The notes under the pieces were generated by a model. It was not told the origin of the DNA. It did not search any database and worked only from the letters and a program-made list of their open reading frames with translations. From Silene latifolia (Eukaryota; Streptophyta; Magnoliopsida; Caryophyllales; Caryophyllaceae): a DNA stretch of 64,000 nucleotides. Positions 44,986 through 55,123 of this stretch are shown one piece after another. The position numbers and the translations under genes were made by a program. The DNA lies in NCBI RefSeq assembly GCF_048544455.1, contig NC_133534.1, positions 87,635,637-87,699,636 of the forward strand, in the 5' to 3' direction. The first letter of the stretch is position 1. Each line of letters begins with the position of its first letter.

Positions 44986-45971
44986 TGTAGGGTTATATCC
45001 GTATAAGACCCTTTAAATTTAAGGATTATAACGTAAATTTAATACGTGATTATAGTCATAAAACGAAATCATGAGAAAGACAATAAAGCATTAGAAATAA
45101 CCTCTGGTCCTAGTGCAATTCGGCAATGAGAGATCAAAGTAGACCTCCTCCTAATTGTTGCACCCAAGATCGTCTGAGAAATGCCCGTGTGCTAGAAATG
45201 CTCTCTAATTGACTTGCAATATCGAGAGAGCTATTGTGAGGTCTTTCTGATGTGAGATCTAGAGATTTCAGAGAAAAATGTTCTGAAAACCCTAATTTTT
45301 CGAGAATCAATGATTAGGTTAAACAAGAAGGAGAAGGCTCTCCTTTTTGTTCTTCTAATTCGGCCAAGCCGAGTCCATGGGGAGGAAATGGGCTTTTCCA
45401 TTTCCTCTTCATTTTAACTCGTAGTCCGAACCCAAAATGACTAAATGTATATGACGCGGTTTTTATAAATCGTCATCGGTTATCGGTTATTAAAGCATCA
45501 ACTAATAATACGGATTAGTTGAAACATTAATACATGTCCGACAATGACGATATTGTATAATTATATTCAATATACATTTAATTAAATATAAAACGGTTAT
45601 ATTCAATTTACGAATTAACTGCTTAATTCGCCTTAGCCATTATTATTTAATCCGTATTAAATAACATATCTCAACATCACATTTTGACTTATTATTAGTC
45701 AAATAACTCGGACTAACTGGTTAGTCAATTTTGGCATCTACATGACAAGTATTTTCATCTTGTCACATCTCTCAAACGTATCCTATAGGTGTGACTTTTA
45801 GGGACCAGTTGATCACCGCCATCTGTATGACAATAACGTCAAACTTATCTAGCAAGCCAACCGTTATTGATAAACGTGGATCAACTGATAATAATACCAA
45901 AAGTATGCCCTTTGATCCTTTTAGAGATTTATAAGTCCTTGTACTAACTGTTAAGGACACCAACCCCAACA
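44986..45971 (-). repeat. COPB 5' LTR (986 bp)
   Basis: Nearly identical to 37187-38169. The differences are a few single bases plus a 1-base and a 2-base insertion around 45748-45770. Followed by the second AAGCA. Confidence 0.94.
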
Positions 45972-46218
45972 AAGCACTCACAGTTTCATTATATTATGCA
46001 TAATGCTGACACGAGTTTTGGCTTAAAAGAGTGGGTTATACACCAAGCAATCAAACTCCGATTTGTGAGAGAGATACCAATCCAAACAAAATGTGTAAGG
46101 AGGGTGCCCTAGCATCGTGCTCGAAGGTGATGAAAGCTTTTTGATGAAATAGAAATGTGTAACGTCAATGGTATGCTTGACTCAATCGGGATTCAAAACG
46201 CGAGGATGAGAAACTCAC

Positions 46219-46422
46219 TGTAACACCCCAAGAGTTTGAGAGGGAAGTTGTCCCACATCGGGAAATTGAGTGGCTTATGGGATATTTATAAAGGCTTCCA
46301 CCCATTACTAAGTAACAAGGCCTTGTCCTTTTGGGATTAAGCGAGGACAAATTAAGGGCCCAAAAGTACACATCTCATCTTATTGGGGTTGTGTTACGAC
46401 GGTGGTAGGTTGGGTTGTTATA
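46219..46422 (+). repeat. TRIM1 5' LTR
   Basis: 204 bp, with a TATTTATAAA box at 46283-46292. It ends in TA rather than the usual CA. Confidence 0.9.
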
Positions 46423-46570
46423 AATGGTATCGGAGCAACCCTGCGACCGTGTTGTGAGTCTGAGGTCAGGAGTACCCGGGTCACCCACCTAACGGGGGAG
46501 GATTTATGGGCTTTGCTGCGGTCAGCCTCCGGGCACAACGGGGACGTTGTGTTATTTAAGTGGGGGAGTT

Positions 46571-46774
46571 TGTAACACCCCAAGAGATTTAGAGGGAAGT
46601 TTTCCCACATCGGGAAATTGATAAGCTTATGAGATATTTATAAAGGCTTCCACCCATTACTAAGTAACAAGGCCTTGTCCTTTTGGGCTTAAGTGAGGAC
46701 AAATTATGGGCCCAAAGGTACACATCTCATCTTATTGGGGTTGTGTTACGACGGTGGTGGGTCGGGTTGTTATA
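46571..46774 (+). repeat. TRIM1 3' LTR
   Basis: 204 bp, preceded by the purine tract and followed by the second CTCAC. It also ends in TA, so the unusual terminus is shared by both LTRs. Confidence 0.9.
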
Positions 46775-46932
46775 CTCACGCCGACGAGACGAGCCAATTG
46801 GTCGAAGAGGGTTAGGTTGTGGGTCCGGACAAGGAACCCGACCGTGACCGTAATATCAATTAATGCATGCCAACCAAGATCTCGTTCGAGTCTCACCATC
46901 TAGGGATCACAAAAACGTAAGTGTCCTAGTTA

Positions 46933-46950
46933 TCCCCAGCGGAGTCGCCA
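46933..46950 (-). other. RET primer binding site
   Basis: The minus strand reads TGGCGACTCCGCTGGGGA, three bases inside the LTR. This is the form usual in Ogre/Tat elements (tRNA-Arg type as I recall). Confidence 0.85.
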
Positions 46951-46953
46951 ATT

Positions 46954-49410
46954 TGTGGACATGGGCCCACCTGCAAGCCCGGTCGACCTGCGGACGTGCA
47001 GCGGTCTTTTGAAAGCCACGCTCGGCGGCGTAAAAATGCTTTCGACCGGATCGTTTTAGATCGGCCAGTTTCGTCTCGGTAAGGGTCTCGAAACGATTAG
47101 AGATGTTCGGAGTCGCCACCAAGCATTTGTGGGATGCTTGGAACCCGTTCGAATACACTTTATACCTCCGTCAAACGTAGCACAAAGCAGTGTTTGACAT
47201 AGGTACTAAAGATAAGGAATCGTCCCTCTTTCGGATCATATCCCTAGAATGACTCTCGTACGCCCTGGATAAGGTCGTCCACTATCCAAAGCTTCTGAGT
47301 AAGAGGTGAAGGTACGTATTGGGAAGCCCTTTAATCAGACACCCAATCCCGCCCGCGGTAGCGACCTCTACTGATCGATCTTGGTTGGTTGAATGCAAAA
47401 GTTGATAAAACGGTTTAAATGCATGAATGCGCATCCAATAATTTAAACCTAACACGTGATAGCTTTCTAAGTCGGTTGATTTAATCCAAGTATCAAGTAT
47501 AAGATGTCGAGTTTGAGTTAGATTGATTTGCATGTGAAAACGGAAATTAAACATCCATTTACCGTATTAGGTTTATGGTGCATAACGCAGTCCATTTGTC
47601 TTAGTAAGGTGTTACGCAAATATGATTAGTCGTCTGATCCGTCCTATACCCGGGTTAACCGGAGTCGGTATCGTCCTAGACTAATGCTGGAAGGGGAACA
47701 GACCCTGCACCAGGCAGCCATATGAGGCGCGAGCATGTTGGCGATGGAAGGGGGTTTCCCCTAGTTTTGAAAACAGGAAAGAAATGGCATGTTTAGGCGC
47801 GGGTCAGTTAATGGTTTAAGACACGTTCTGACCATTTGAAAAACGTTTATAAAACGTGTTGAAAAATGGGTATTTGAACCCGTTTTGGTTTGAAAGGGTC
47901 GTTTAGACCGTATTTATTTATTTGAGGAACGAGACTCGAATAATCATCATTATTTTGATGATATTCGGTGTTCGGTTCGACTTGGCAAGCTTGACATGAA
48001 TAGTTTTGAAAATAACTATGAACTAATTGATTTAAGTTCATTTGAATATAATTAGTCAATACTCATCATCGTATTCGGGTTAAAATCTGACATGGTATGT
48101 AGAACCAAGGATGACTTTGTGTTGGTGACTTATATGTTTATTTTGGAAATGTAAAGAAATGATGAAAGGCTTTAAAATACCTCTAAAAATGTAAATAAAT
48201 GAAATAAAAGGCTTTAAAATACCTTTTAAATGTTATTAACCAAATATTATCACCGGAACACGGATTAAACCGTCATGGTATTAAGAACCAAGGGTGAAAA
48301 ATGTTTTATGGTTAAAATTTGTAAAAATAAATAAAAGGGTTTGAAAACATTCAAAATGGTAAAAACCGATTACAAATATGAAAATAGATTAATGAGGAAG
48401 GACGAAAACAAACACAGTTGAGTTCTAACCTGGGCACCCATTGAGGCGCGGGCCTCTGTGCAGGACAAGGGGCTTCTGCCTCAGGCCAAAACTCGGTTTT
48501 GGCTTGTCTATCCTATGTTTTGGATCATGTTATGCATGTTTTAGCATGTTATGGTCATAAAATAAACAAAGACATGATAAAAGAAGGATTTTTACACCCT
48601 TATACTTACATTTTGATTATGGCGAGAAACCGACTTAAGTGTAACAACTCGTTTGGTCGGAAAAGACTCGGTTTAAAACCGTTTTGGCAAGTAAAAAGAG
48701 TGCTTTATTAAGATTAGTGACGGTGTAGTGGTCGAAATGGTCGGTCAAGTGATTTAATGCATGATGACGATACCAAACAATGTGTAAGGATTTTTTTTAG
48801 GATCAGTAGGCCGTAAATACGCGTCGGATTGTGACTTAAGAAGTTGAGTCGAGAATTTTAAGGGAGAAAAGAGGGGGCGGACACTCGCGTAAGCTCTCAA
48901 ATGGGGGCATTTGAGGGATTATTATGGGAAAATGAGTTGTTGTGTGAGTTTTGAGCGACGTGGCCACCTGGGCTGCTCAAAGAGGCGCGAGCCACGTCGC
49001 GGGTCTTCGAGTTGTCCAGTCACTTTCACCCAAGTGTAATCATGATTTGTTCTATCCTAGGAATTGTAGTCACATGTTTGGTACTTGACCATTCATGAAT
49101 CCGGGAAATCTTAGTATAGAAGGTTTGAAATGGTTTGTTTTTTTGTGGTTGACTCGGTTTGACTCGTTGTTGGAGTCGGGATTTGAATTTTTGAGTCGGG
49201 TTTTGGTCCGGTGTCGGTTTTGACTCTAGTTAGTGTCATTGCGACCCCGTCGTCGTGCATTAAACACTCCAGGTACTTTTGAAAAGTTTTAAGTTTCCCG
49301 ACGTAAAGTTGTACATAAATTTTCGATCAAACGCCCCAATTCCAAAACATGTTGTAGTCCGATAATCATCGGGTGTTTGTTGTAGTTTCAGCAGATACTG
49401 GGTATCTACA
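46954..49410 (-). repeat. RET 5' LTR (about 2.46 kb)
   Basis: It starts TGTGGACATGGGC beside the primer site and ends ...GGTATCTACA, where ATH3 protease sequence begins at once. It carries GAGGCGCGAGC-type motifs at 47724, 47795, 48443 and 48982. Adjacent GCCCC (49411-49415) is the predicted target duplication. No second RET LTR is in the window. Confidence 0.82.
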
Positions 49411-51878
49411 GCCCCCCGACGTCTATTACTGCACGAGCGGTATATAAAAATGGTCGTCCTATAATAATAGGAGTATATGAGTCTTCGGGGATATCTAAGA
49501 CTACGAAGTCGACAGGAATAAAGAAGTTCCCGATCTTGACAAGTATGTCCACTAAGACACCTAAAGGTCGTGATACAGTACGATCGACCATCTGTACGGT
49601 CATATTGGTACAATGAAATTTGGTCAAACCAAACCTCTTCGCAAGAGACAATGGTAAAACGCTCACGCTAGCCTCCAAAACGCACAAAGCATTATCAATT
49701 AAATGGGTCCCAATGTGACATGGTATAGAAAAACTACCCTGGTCGGACAACTTAGGTGGGGTCTTATTTTAAATAAGGGCAGTGCCCGCTTTAGTTATAG
49801 CCACCGTCTCATTGTCATTTATATGCCTCCTACGCGCTAAAATGTCTTTCATAAATTTCATGTAGGAGGGTACCTGGGTTAGTAACTCAGCAAATGGTAC
49901 GGAAACATGAAGACTTTTCAAAACATCGGCAAACTTACCAAATTGTTGCTCAATCTTCTTGTTCTGCAATCTTCCTGGAAATGGGACCGGAATTGGAGTA
50001 GACGGGTCTTCATTTTTCTTCTTATCGTCGTTCAAAGCAGAGTTTAACAACGAATCATCACCTTCAGCATTGAGATTACTCGATCAAGGAACACTACCTC
50101 TCGATCAGGTAGTTTTCTCAGCAATAGTGCTCGATCGAGCACTTTGATTTGCTTAATCGAGATCCCTCTTTTCCTCAGTGCTCGATCGAGCACTTTCATC
50201 CATTCGATCGGATAATTTTTCATCAAATGTCTTGGATCGACCATCAGCAATCCCTCGATCAAGTATTTTAGATGAATCAGTCTTTCCTTCGTCATACGAA
50301 GCCTTTCCTTGAATAGTAGCTTCAATCCCCGAGTCAGAAAATTCAGCATTCTCTTTTGATATTTTGGGTCCCTCATAGGAAAGACCCCTCCTCAAATTTA
50401 TCAGATTTACCGTCTCATGTGGTTTCTTGTCAAGTTGTGATGGTAATTGACCGGGTTGTCTCGAAGCTTGCTTACTAGCCAGTTGAGCCATTTGGGACTC
50501 AAGCAATTTGATAGAAGCATCCTTTGCTTGTTCACTTTTCTTCATTTGGATGGCCAGATATTCCACCATCAACTTCGGCTATGTCATTATTGCCACTAGA
50601 AGAGGCACCTTGTTGCGGCGGTGGGAAAGAAGGAGGCTTTTAATAGCCTTTTTGATGAGCTTTATGTGGCGGCATTTAGGTTTGTTGTTGCTGCGGTGGA
50701 GGTATAGGATTCAAAACATTTTGGCTAGTCCACCTCAAATTGGGATGAACCCCAGCTTGATTGTTAAAGTAGGAGCCTCCTTGCCTGAGTTGTTGAAAGG
50801 CATAAAATTGCTCCTTTTCAGCCAAATACTCCACTGCAGTATGACCATCTACACCACCACATCTCTCACATGAGACGGTCTCTTGTTTAGTTAACAAGTG
50901 AATCGTCTGTTGATTTCCTTCACCTTGCATTTCCTGCTTATCAAATCTCGCATTCATGGCTTCCCGTTGAGCAACAATTGCACTTTTATCTGTAGAGACC
51001 GTTCTAGTAACACTTCTTCGATTCCCATATTCAGCACAATGGATAGCCATCTCTTCTATAATAACCCAGCCCTTATCATCATCAATGTTCTCCTGAAATC
51101 TTCAATTGGCTGCAGCGTCTAAAATAGCCCGATGGTCAGCATACAACCCATTGTAGAACTGGTTGCACAAAAACCACTGGCCAAACCCGTGATGTGGGAT
51201 AGACCTAACCAGCTTCATAAATCTACACCATGCTTCATACAAGTTCTCAGTCCGACTTTGTTTAAAACTTGTAATCTGCCCTCTCAATGCATTAGTTCTC
51301 TGTGGAGGCTAGTATCTCTTATAAAAAGCAAGAGCCAAGGTTTCCCAATCAGTAATCCCAGCTGCAGTCCTATCTAAATCAGTCAACCACTCTCGGGCTC
51401 CATCAGTAAGAGAAAAAGGAAATAAGACTTCCATTATCTTCTCTTGTGTCACTCCCTTAGTAGTAGGAATGGTAGAACAGTAATCTGTGAAGACCTCCAT
51501 ATGCTTTCTCAGATCCTCGCCACCTACTCCTCTAAATAGGTTTCTCTCTACCAGATTGATATAAGAGGGCCGAATGTCAAAGGTATTCCCCTCTTCCGTT
51601 GCAAGCTTGAAATCTTTAGGAATGGAATCAGCTGTCGGCTCAGAATGACTAGCAAAGTTAGGCATCTTAGCAGATTTAGTAACTGTTGCAGAATTAGAAG
51701 TGTCTTCCTCTAAAGACTGATCTTCCGCAAATGTAAAGTTTTCATGAATAGATTCAAGAGTACTTAAGAGTTCCTCTTGGCGAATTCCCCTCAGTAAGCT
51801 TTGTCTACGGCGATATGTCCTCTCTGGTTCAGGATCAGCTGGTACTAATTCTAACCTGTTAGACCTGGGCATAAACAA
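49411..51878 (-). pseudogene. ATH3 gag-protease (broken, cut by RET)
   Basis: It starts at the minus-strand ATG 51878 (MFMPRSNRLELVPADPEPERTYRRR). The Gag core FPFSLTDGAREWLTDLDRTAAG…WETLALAFYKRY ends at 51309. QITSFKQSRTENLYEAWCRFMKL…HHGFGQW follows at 51102-51287, and a zinc knuckle CERCGGVDGHTAVEY near 50860. A spacer at 50078-50262 is full of CTCGATCGAG motifs and is followed by IPVPFPGRLQNKKIEQQFGKF. The protease begins FSIPCHIGTHLIDNALCVLEASVSVLP (Val-Leu-Glu where Athila has Asp-Leu-Gly) and stops at IIGRPFLYTARAVID against RET. Stops and shifts occur near 51300, 51100, 50590, 50150 and 49770. Confidence 0.86.
50078..50262. repeat. CTCGATCGAG cluster inside ATH3 gag-protease spacer
   Basis: Perfect copies lie at 50130-50139 and 50181-50190. 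Imperfect ones lie near 50079, 50099, 50153, 50203 and 50253. They fall in the low-constraint linker between zinc knuckle and protease, and both nearby minus-strand frames stay open for a while through them. Confidence 0.8.
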
Positions 51879-51973
51879 AACTAAGAGAAAAGAAATAAGA
51901 AATGTCTCAAGGAATTAGAAATCCCTTGAGACTAAGACAAACTAAAATAAGACACGTAAATAAACTAATTCCC

Positions 51974-51991
51974 TCCCCAGTAATGGCGCCA
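51974..51991 (-). other. ATH3 primer binding site
   Basis: The minus strand reads TGGCGCCATTACTGGGGA, a variant of the ATH1 site, five bases inside the LTR start at 51997. Confidence 0.82.
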
Positions 51992-52864
51992 AAATTTGAC
52001 ACGGTTGTCGCAACCCTATCAAAAATAAACCAACCGGCTCTAACTAATAGAGCAAAGGTAAGTCGGGTATCGTACTCCACAGAGAGGCTATTTTATCTAC
52101 TTGTTATCTAGTCCGTCACGGTCACAAAATGGAGGTTTTGATTTGTTTTAACTAAACTAATGAACGATACTAAAGGCAATAAAAGAGATTCTGCTAAAGG
52201 TAAGGTCAGTCGGTCTAATGTGAGAAGGGTGAAGGAAAGGTTCTTCCGGTCCGCTAACCGCCCTAAAAATACTACTAACTTAGCTTCCGCCCTTATTAGA
52301 GTTGTCTATTGTTCATAACAGGTCTATTCATTCCAATCTTCCGATCTAGGTCAGAATTTAACCGGTTTAATTAATTTAGAAGCGTGCACTCAACTAAACA
52401 ACTACAGTTATATTGTCATAAATCAATTCTCAAATTTAAGACCTTCTAAACTAATTAAAGCGTCATTGTTTTACTATCATGGCTCCCGTAATCCTAGCAA
52501 TAGAGAATTTAGCTACTCATGGCGATAATAAAACTAACAACGATTAATGAAGCAATGATAAACATGGTATATGGATGAATAAGAATAAATTGCATAAACT
52601 AAAATTAAATACTAATAACAACTAAGAGACAAGAAATTAAATGTTGCAAAAGGAATATAAATGAAATAGAAAGAGACAAGATACGACAAAATGAACGTCG
52701 AACAAAGGAAGAAATGTGTCTGCTTAATACTGAATGATTATTGAAAATAAAGATGATAAAAAGATCATTAAACCTAGTTAAGTCTTTCCTGTTAATAGGA
52801 GAGATATTTATTTAACCTAATAAGATATTAAAGATATTAAAATCCTACGTCCAATAGCAAAGTG

Positions 52865-53059
52865 CTCGATCGAGCATATTGCAGCTACTCGATTGAGTCA
52901 ATCCTCCAGCAAAACCTCTCGATCGAGTACAACACTACTCGATCGAGGAACCTCCAAATTCCACCTTTCGATCGAACAAAGCAAAGTATTCGATCGAGGT
53001 CTTCTCACAGCCAATCAACTCGATCGAACAGCCTAAACCAGCCAGAGTCTTTGATCGAG
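52865..53059. repeat. CTCGATCGAG array in the ATH3 LTR
   Basis: Perfect copies lie at 52865, 52918 and 52938. Copies with one or two changes lie at 52888, 52967, 52989, 53019 and 53050. That is eight sites in 195 bases, downstream of the minus-strand TATA box, so they would be in the transcribed leader. Confidence 0.9.
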
Positions 53060-53259
53060 TCATCTACCACTTAGCCAGCTCATTTGAACGTTGAATTGCT
53101 TCCGAGACGACTTCACGCTTTCCTAGGTAAAGGTATTCTCGCTCCAGTTCTTCCATCTCATGAATGCAAGCTAAAGGACATTAAAGAGGCTCGATTCCGC
53201 CTTCTTTGGTACATTCCTGCAAATAAAGCAAAGCAAACAAAAGTAGACTATTCGGGGGC

Positions 53260-53267
53260 TATTTATA
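53260..53267 (-). promoter_or_regulatory. TATA box of the ATH3 LTR
   Basis: TATAAATA on the minus strand about 75 bases inside the LTR start, implying a short U3. It is inferred from sequence only. Confidence 0.5.
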
Positions 53268-53341
53268 GCATAATACTACGTAAAGTACATAGAAATGCGT
53301 GCAAATAAGGCTTAAAAAGACTAAATAAAATGCACGCATCA

Positions 53342-54509
53342 TCGGGTGTGTTAAGGTTGGGTTCTGGAACGTAAGAACTCGATCGAGTATGTTAGTACTT
53401 GGTTGAGTTAGGCTTACTCGGTCAAGTACATTCCGTACTCGATCGAGTTACCGGTCTGACGGGGTTATATCAACGGTTTTGATTATAATAAATGGAGAAG
53501 TATATAAAGACGTCTTATCTGTTATTAATTATTTTATTAATCATTCTTTTAAAACCTAAACTACGTATAACTTCTCCAATCGTTCTATTCACTGCTAAAG
53601 TTGGGTTGAAGGGGGGGGGGGGGGGGGTTTACATTTTTTATTCGCGTTGATTCATTGGCGAGCATCGTACTTTTGTCTTTACGGTCATATTGTTGTTGTT
53701 GTTAAACCCGAATCAGATTTATTGGGGATTTAGAGTAGATTTTGATTGTATGATGTGTGTATAAGTGACGAGTTCGTAGAGGAGCCTTTCTGATTTGTTG
53801 TTGTGATTATTTGGATTGTGAATAAGGTAGGGTTTCCCTACTCAGTTGGTTGTATAATTAATTGATTGTTTATGATTGATTGTTGGCATGTGATCGTTGG
53901 TTGGAATTGATGGAGATTGGTAAGTTGATATTGTTGGTTGGATGATTGTTATAGAACTATATCGGGAGATGGTTCCATACCCATGTTTGCCCCTTGTGAC
54001 TCGTCACAAAGGGGGTCTGTACATTAAGGAGTTGGGATCGCTCGTTGCGATGAGCGGGTATTTGGTAGGCAAGGCTGCGGTCCCCCATTGGCGGTGTGGG
54101 TTACCTGTTGCGATTGTATTGTTATATTTATTTCCGCTGCGTTTGTTCATTTGGTTATAAAGTTGACTGACCCCGTTTTATATTTTCAAAACTTTGGTGA
54201 TCCATTCAGGGATGGTGAGCAGTTGGATTAGCAGGTGATGATTGATGGGATAGTTTGTTGGGCATAAATTGGCATTGTCATCACCGAGTCGTCATGTTGT
54301 TTAAATGACATTATATCACTTTATGACCTTGTTTTAGTTGTTTCTTTTGGAGTTGTTTTGAGACTTATAAAACTTTATCACTTTCTTCTATTCAAGTTTA
54401 TTTCTTTATTGTTACTATGATGCGTAGTACCTCGGGCAATCGAGATGGTAGCACCCTTATATGCTAAGGTGGTCCTTGGTAAGGCACTTTGTTATCTGGG
54501 GGTGTTACA
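53342..54509 (+). repeat. TEK: LTR fragment of a chromovirus-like (Tekay/Del-type) element
   Basis: It ends ...GGGTGTTACA just before a primer site at 54513. The beginning is missing because ATH3 inserted here. It contains perfect CTCGATCGAG at 53378-53387 and 53438-53447 and a 17-G run at 53611-53627. The typical chromovirus phrase GATGGTAGCACCCTTATATGCTAAGGTGGTCCTT precedes the end (first bases from 54444). The lineage is judged from the LTR end and primer site only. Confidence 0.65.
53611..53627 (+). repeat. Run of 17 G in the TEK LTR
   Basis: An uninterrupted G homopolymer, preceded by GAA and followed by TTTACA. Its length may be unreliable in an assembly. Confidence 0.9.
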
Positions 54510-54512
54510 AAG

Positions 54513-54524
54513 TGGTATCAGAGC
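54513..54524 (+). other. TEK primer binding site
   Basis: TGGTATCAGAGC three bases after the LTR end; initiator-tRNA-Met type, plus strand. Confidence 0.88.
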
Positions 54525-55061
54525 GACGATTTTGGAACCTAAAACCAATGAACAAAATGAACATAGGGCGTTTAATAAAATAAACCTTGGTAGAAATTGT
54601 TTGGAGCTACCGCAATGGTTTGGGAGACGTCCTAATACCGCACTATGGCCCTTCCATGTTCGAACTGGTCACTATAGGGTGTGTCGTGGGGATTGGTATA
54701 TGCTTATGTTGTATCTGTGCTTTATAAAGTAATACGCATGTTGAGATTGAGACGGGATGACATGATTTGCCGTATGTATTGTGAAATAGTTGAAGTAATA
54801 GTATGGCATGATTTGTATGATCGTAAGCTTGTTTTACTTGTGTAGTAATATGAGAATAAATGGTTTGTGGCGTTTCGTTACCGTACTTAGTTAATTATGT
54901 GTTTGGGGCATCGTGTCAGCATGATTCGGCCGAGTGGGGGAAGGTATTCGATCGAGTAAGGGGAACTCGACTGAGTATCGGTCACTCGAGCGAGTGTTGG
55001 TGTGTGTTTCGTTGGCAGTAGCTTTTGATATATGACCACTCAATTGAGTAAGGAGGAAACA
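54525..55061 (+). other. TEK leader remnant
   Basis: No gag motif is reached. It carries further variants of the palindrome: TTCGATCGAG 54947, CTCGACTGAG 54966, CTCGAGCGAG 54985 and CTCAATTGAG 55039. Confidence 0.55.
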
Positions 55062-55123
55062 TGATGTGAACATTATTTGCGCACATTTAGTCTCCTAATT
55101 AAACCTATTTTGCATACTTTTAT
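55062..55123 (+). repeat. ATH4: first 62 bp of an Athila-type LTR
   Basis: TGATGTGAACATTATTTGCG and the following ...CACATTTAG line up with the ATH1 LTR start at 13671 (TGATGTGACCATAATTGGCG ...CATATTTAG). It is cut by COPC at 55124. Whether it is a 5' or 3' LTR is not visible. AAGGAGGAAACA just before it could be a polypurine tract. Confidence 0.65.

Larger units (their letters stand above)
37187..45971 (-). mobile_element. COPB: complete Ty1/Copia element with dead genes
   Basis: Both LTRs (37187-38169 and 44986-45971) start TGTAGGGTTATATCC and end CCAACCCCAACA, flanked by the 5-bp duplication AAGCA. The order on the minus strand is LTR, primer site, leader, gag, protease, integrase, RT, RNase H, LTR. 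By eye the LTRs differ at about seven bases and two small indels, so the insertion is young. Its genes nevertheless have about eight frame breaks. It is inserted in the leader of RET. Confidence 0.95.
46219..46774 (+). mobile_element. TRIM1: complete terminal-repeat retrotransposon in miniature (556 bp)
   Basis: Two 204-bp LTRs (46219-46422 and 46571-46774) start TGTAACACCCCAAGAG and end GTTGTTATA. They enclose 148 bases that begin with a primer site (TGGTATCGGAGC, 46425-46436) and end with a purine tract (AAGTGGGGGAG, from 46558). The flanks are CTCAC at 46214-46218 and 46775-46779. There is no coding capacity. The LTRs contain TCCCACATCGGGAAATTGA and a TATTTATAAA box. By eye about 13 of 204 LTR positions differ, so it is older than COPB. 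It needs enzymes from other elements. Confidence 0.93.
45972..46932 (-). other. RET leader, primer-proximal part, with TRIM1 inside
   Basis: Positions 45972-45976 are the second COPB target copy. The RET leader continues to 46218 and from 46780 to the primer site. No coding sequence is recognisable outside TRIM1. Confidence 0.7.
24581..49410 (-). mobile_element. RET: large Tat-clade element with antisense ORFs, 3' LTR lost
   Basis: On the minus strand it has a 5' LTR (46954-49410), primer site, a long leader with tandem repeats, gag, protease, RT, RNase H, archaeal-type RNase H and integrase. Beyond the integrase there are two ORFs in the opposite direction: a DUF7745-like ORF at 26988-28443 and a plant-mobile-domain-like spliced ORF at 24584-25905. 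COPB and TRIM1 are inserted in the leader. Without them about 15.5 kb of RET remains. The left end is cut at the COPA insertion. The arrangement resembles the Retand group of Tat elements as I recall it. All coding regions carry stops or shifts. Confidence 0.8.
49411..53341 (-). mobile_element. ATH3: Athila-type element, 5' part only
   Basis: On the minus strand it has LTR (51997-53341), primer site, gag and the start of protease, then the RET insertion. It belongs to a different Athila subfamily from ATH1 (its Gag is alignable but clearly diverged). Its pol and 3' LTR would continue left of RET, and that side has been lost in the deletion near 17056. Confidence 0.85.
51997..53341 (-). repeat. 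ATH3 5' LTR (1345 bp)
   Basis: The boundaries are TG at 51997 and CA at 53341 (minus-strand start TGATGCGTGCATTTTATTTA). It holds the CTCGATCGAG array (52865-53059) and a minus-strand TATAAATA at 53260-53267. Bases 53342-53346 (TCGGG) are the expected target duplication. Confidence 0.84.

Noticed and set aside
45772..45981. Possible small gene of about 70 codons at the end of the COPB LTR, also present at 37970-38311
   Set aside because: It is in both LTRs, has no domain, and simply follows LTR sequence; the same region of COPA and COPC does not keep it as a frame.
46219..46774. TRIM1 as a Cassandra element
   Set aside because: I see no 5S rRNA-like promoter boxes in its LTR, which define Cassandra.
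52004..53341. Short plus-strand frames in the ATH3 LTR and in 53942-54160 as genes
   Set aside because: They lie in LTR sequence, show no domain, and are of a length expected by chance.
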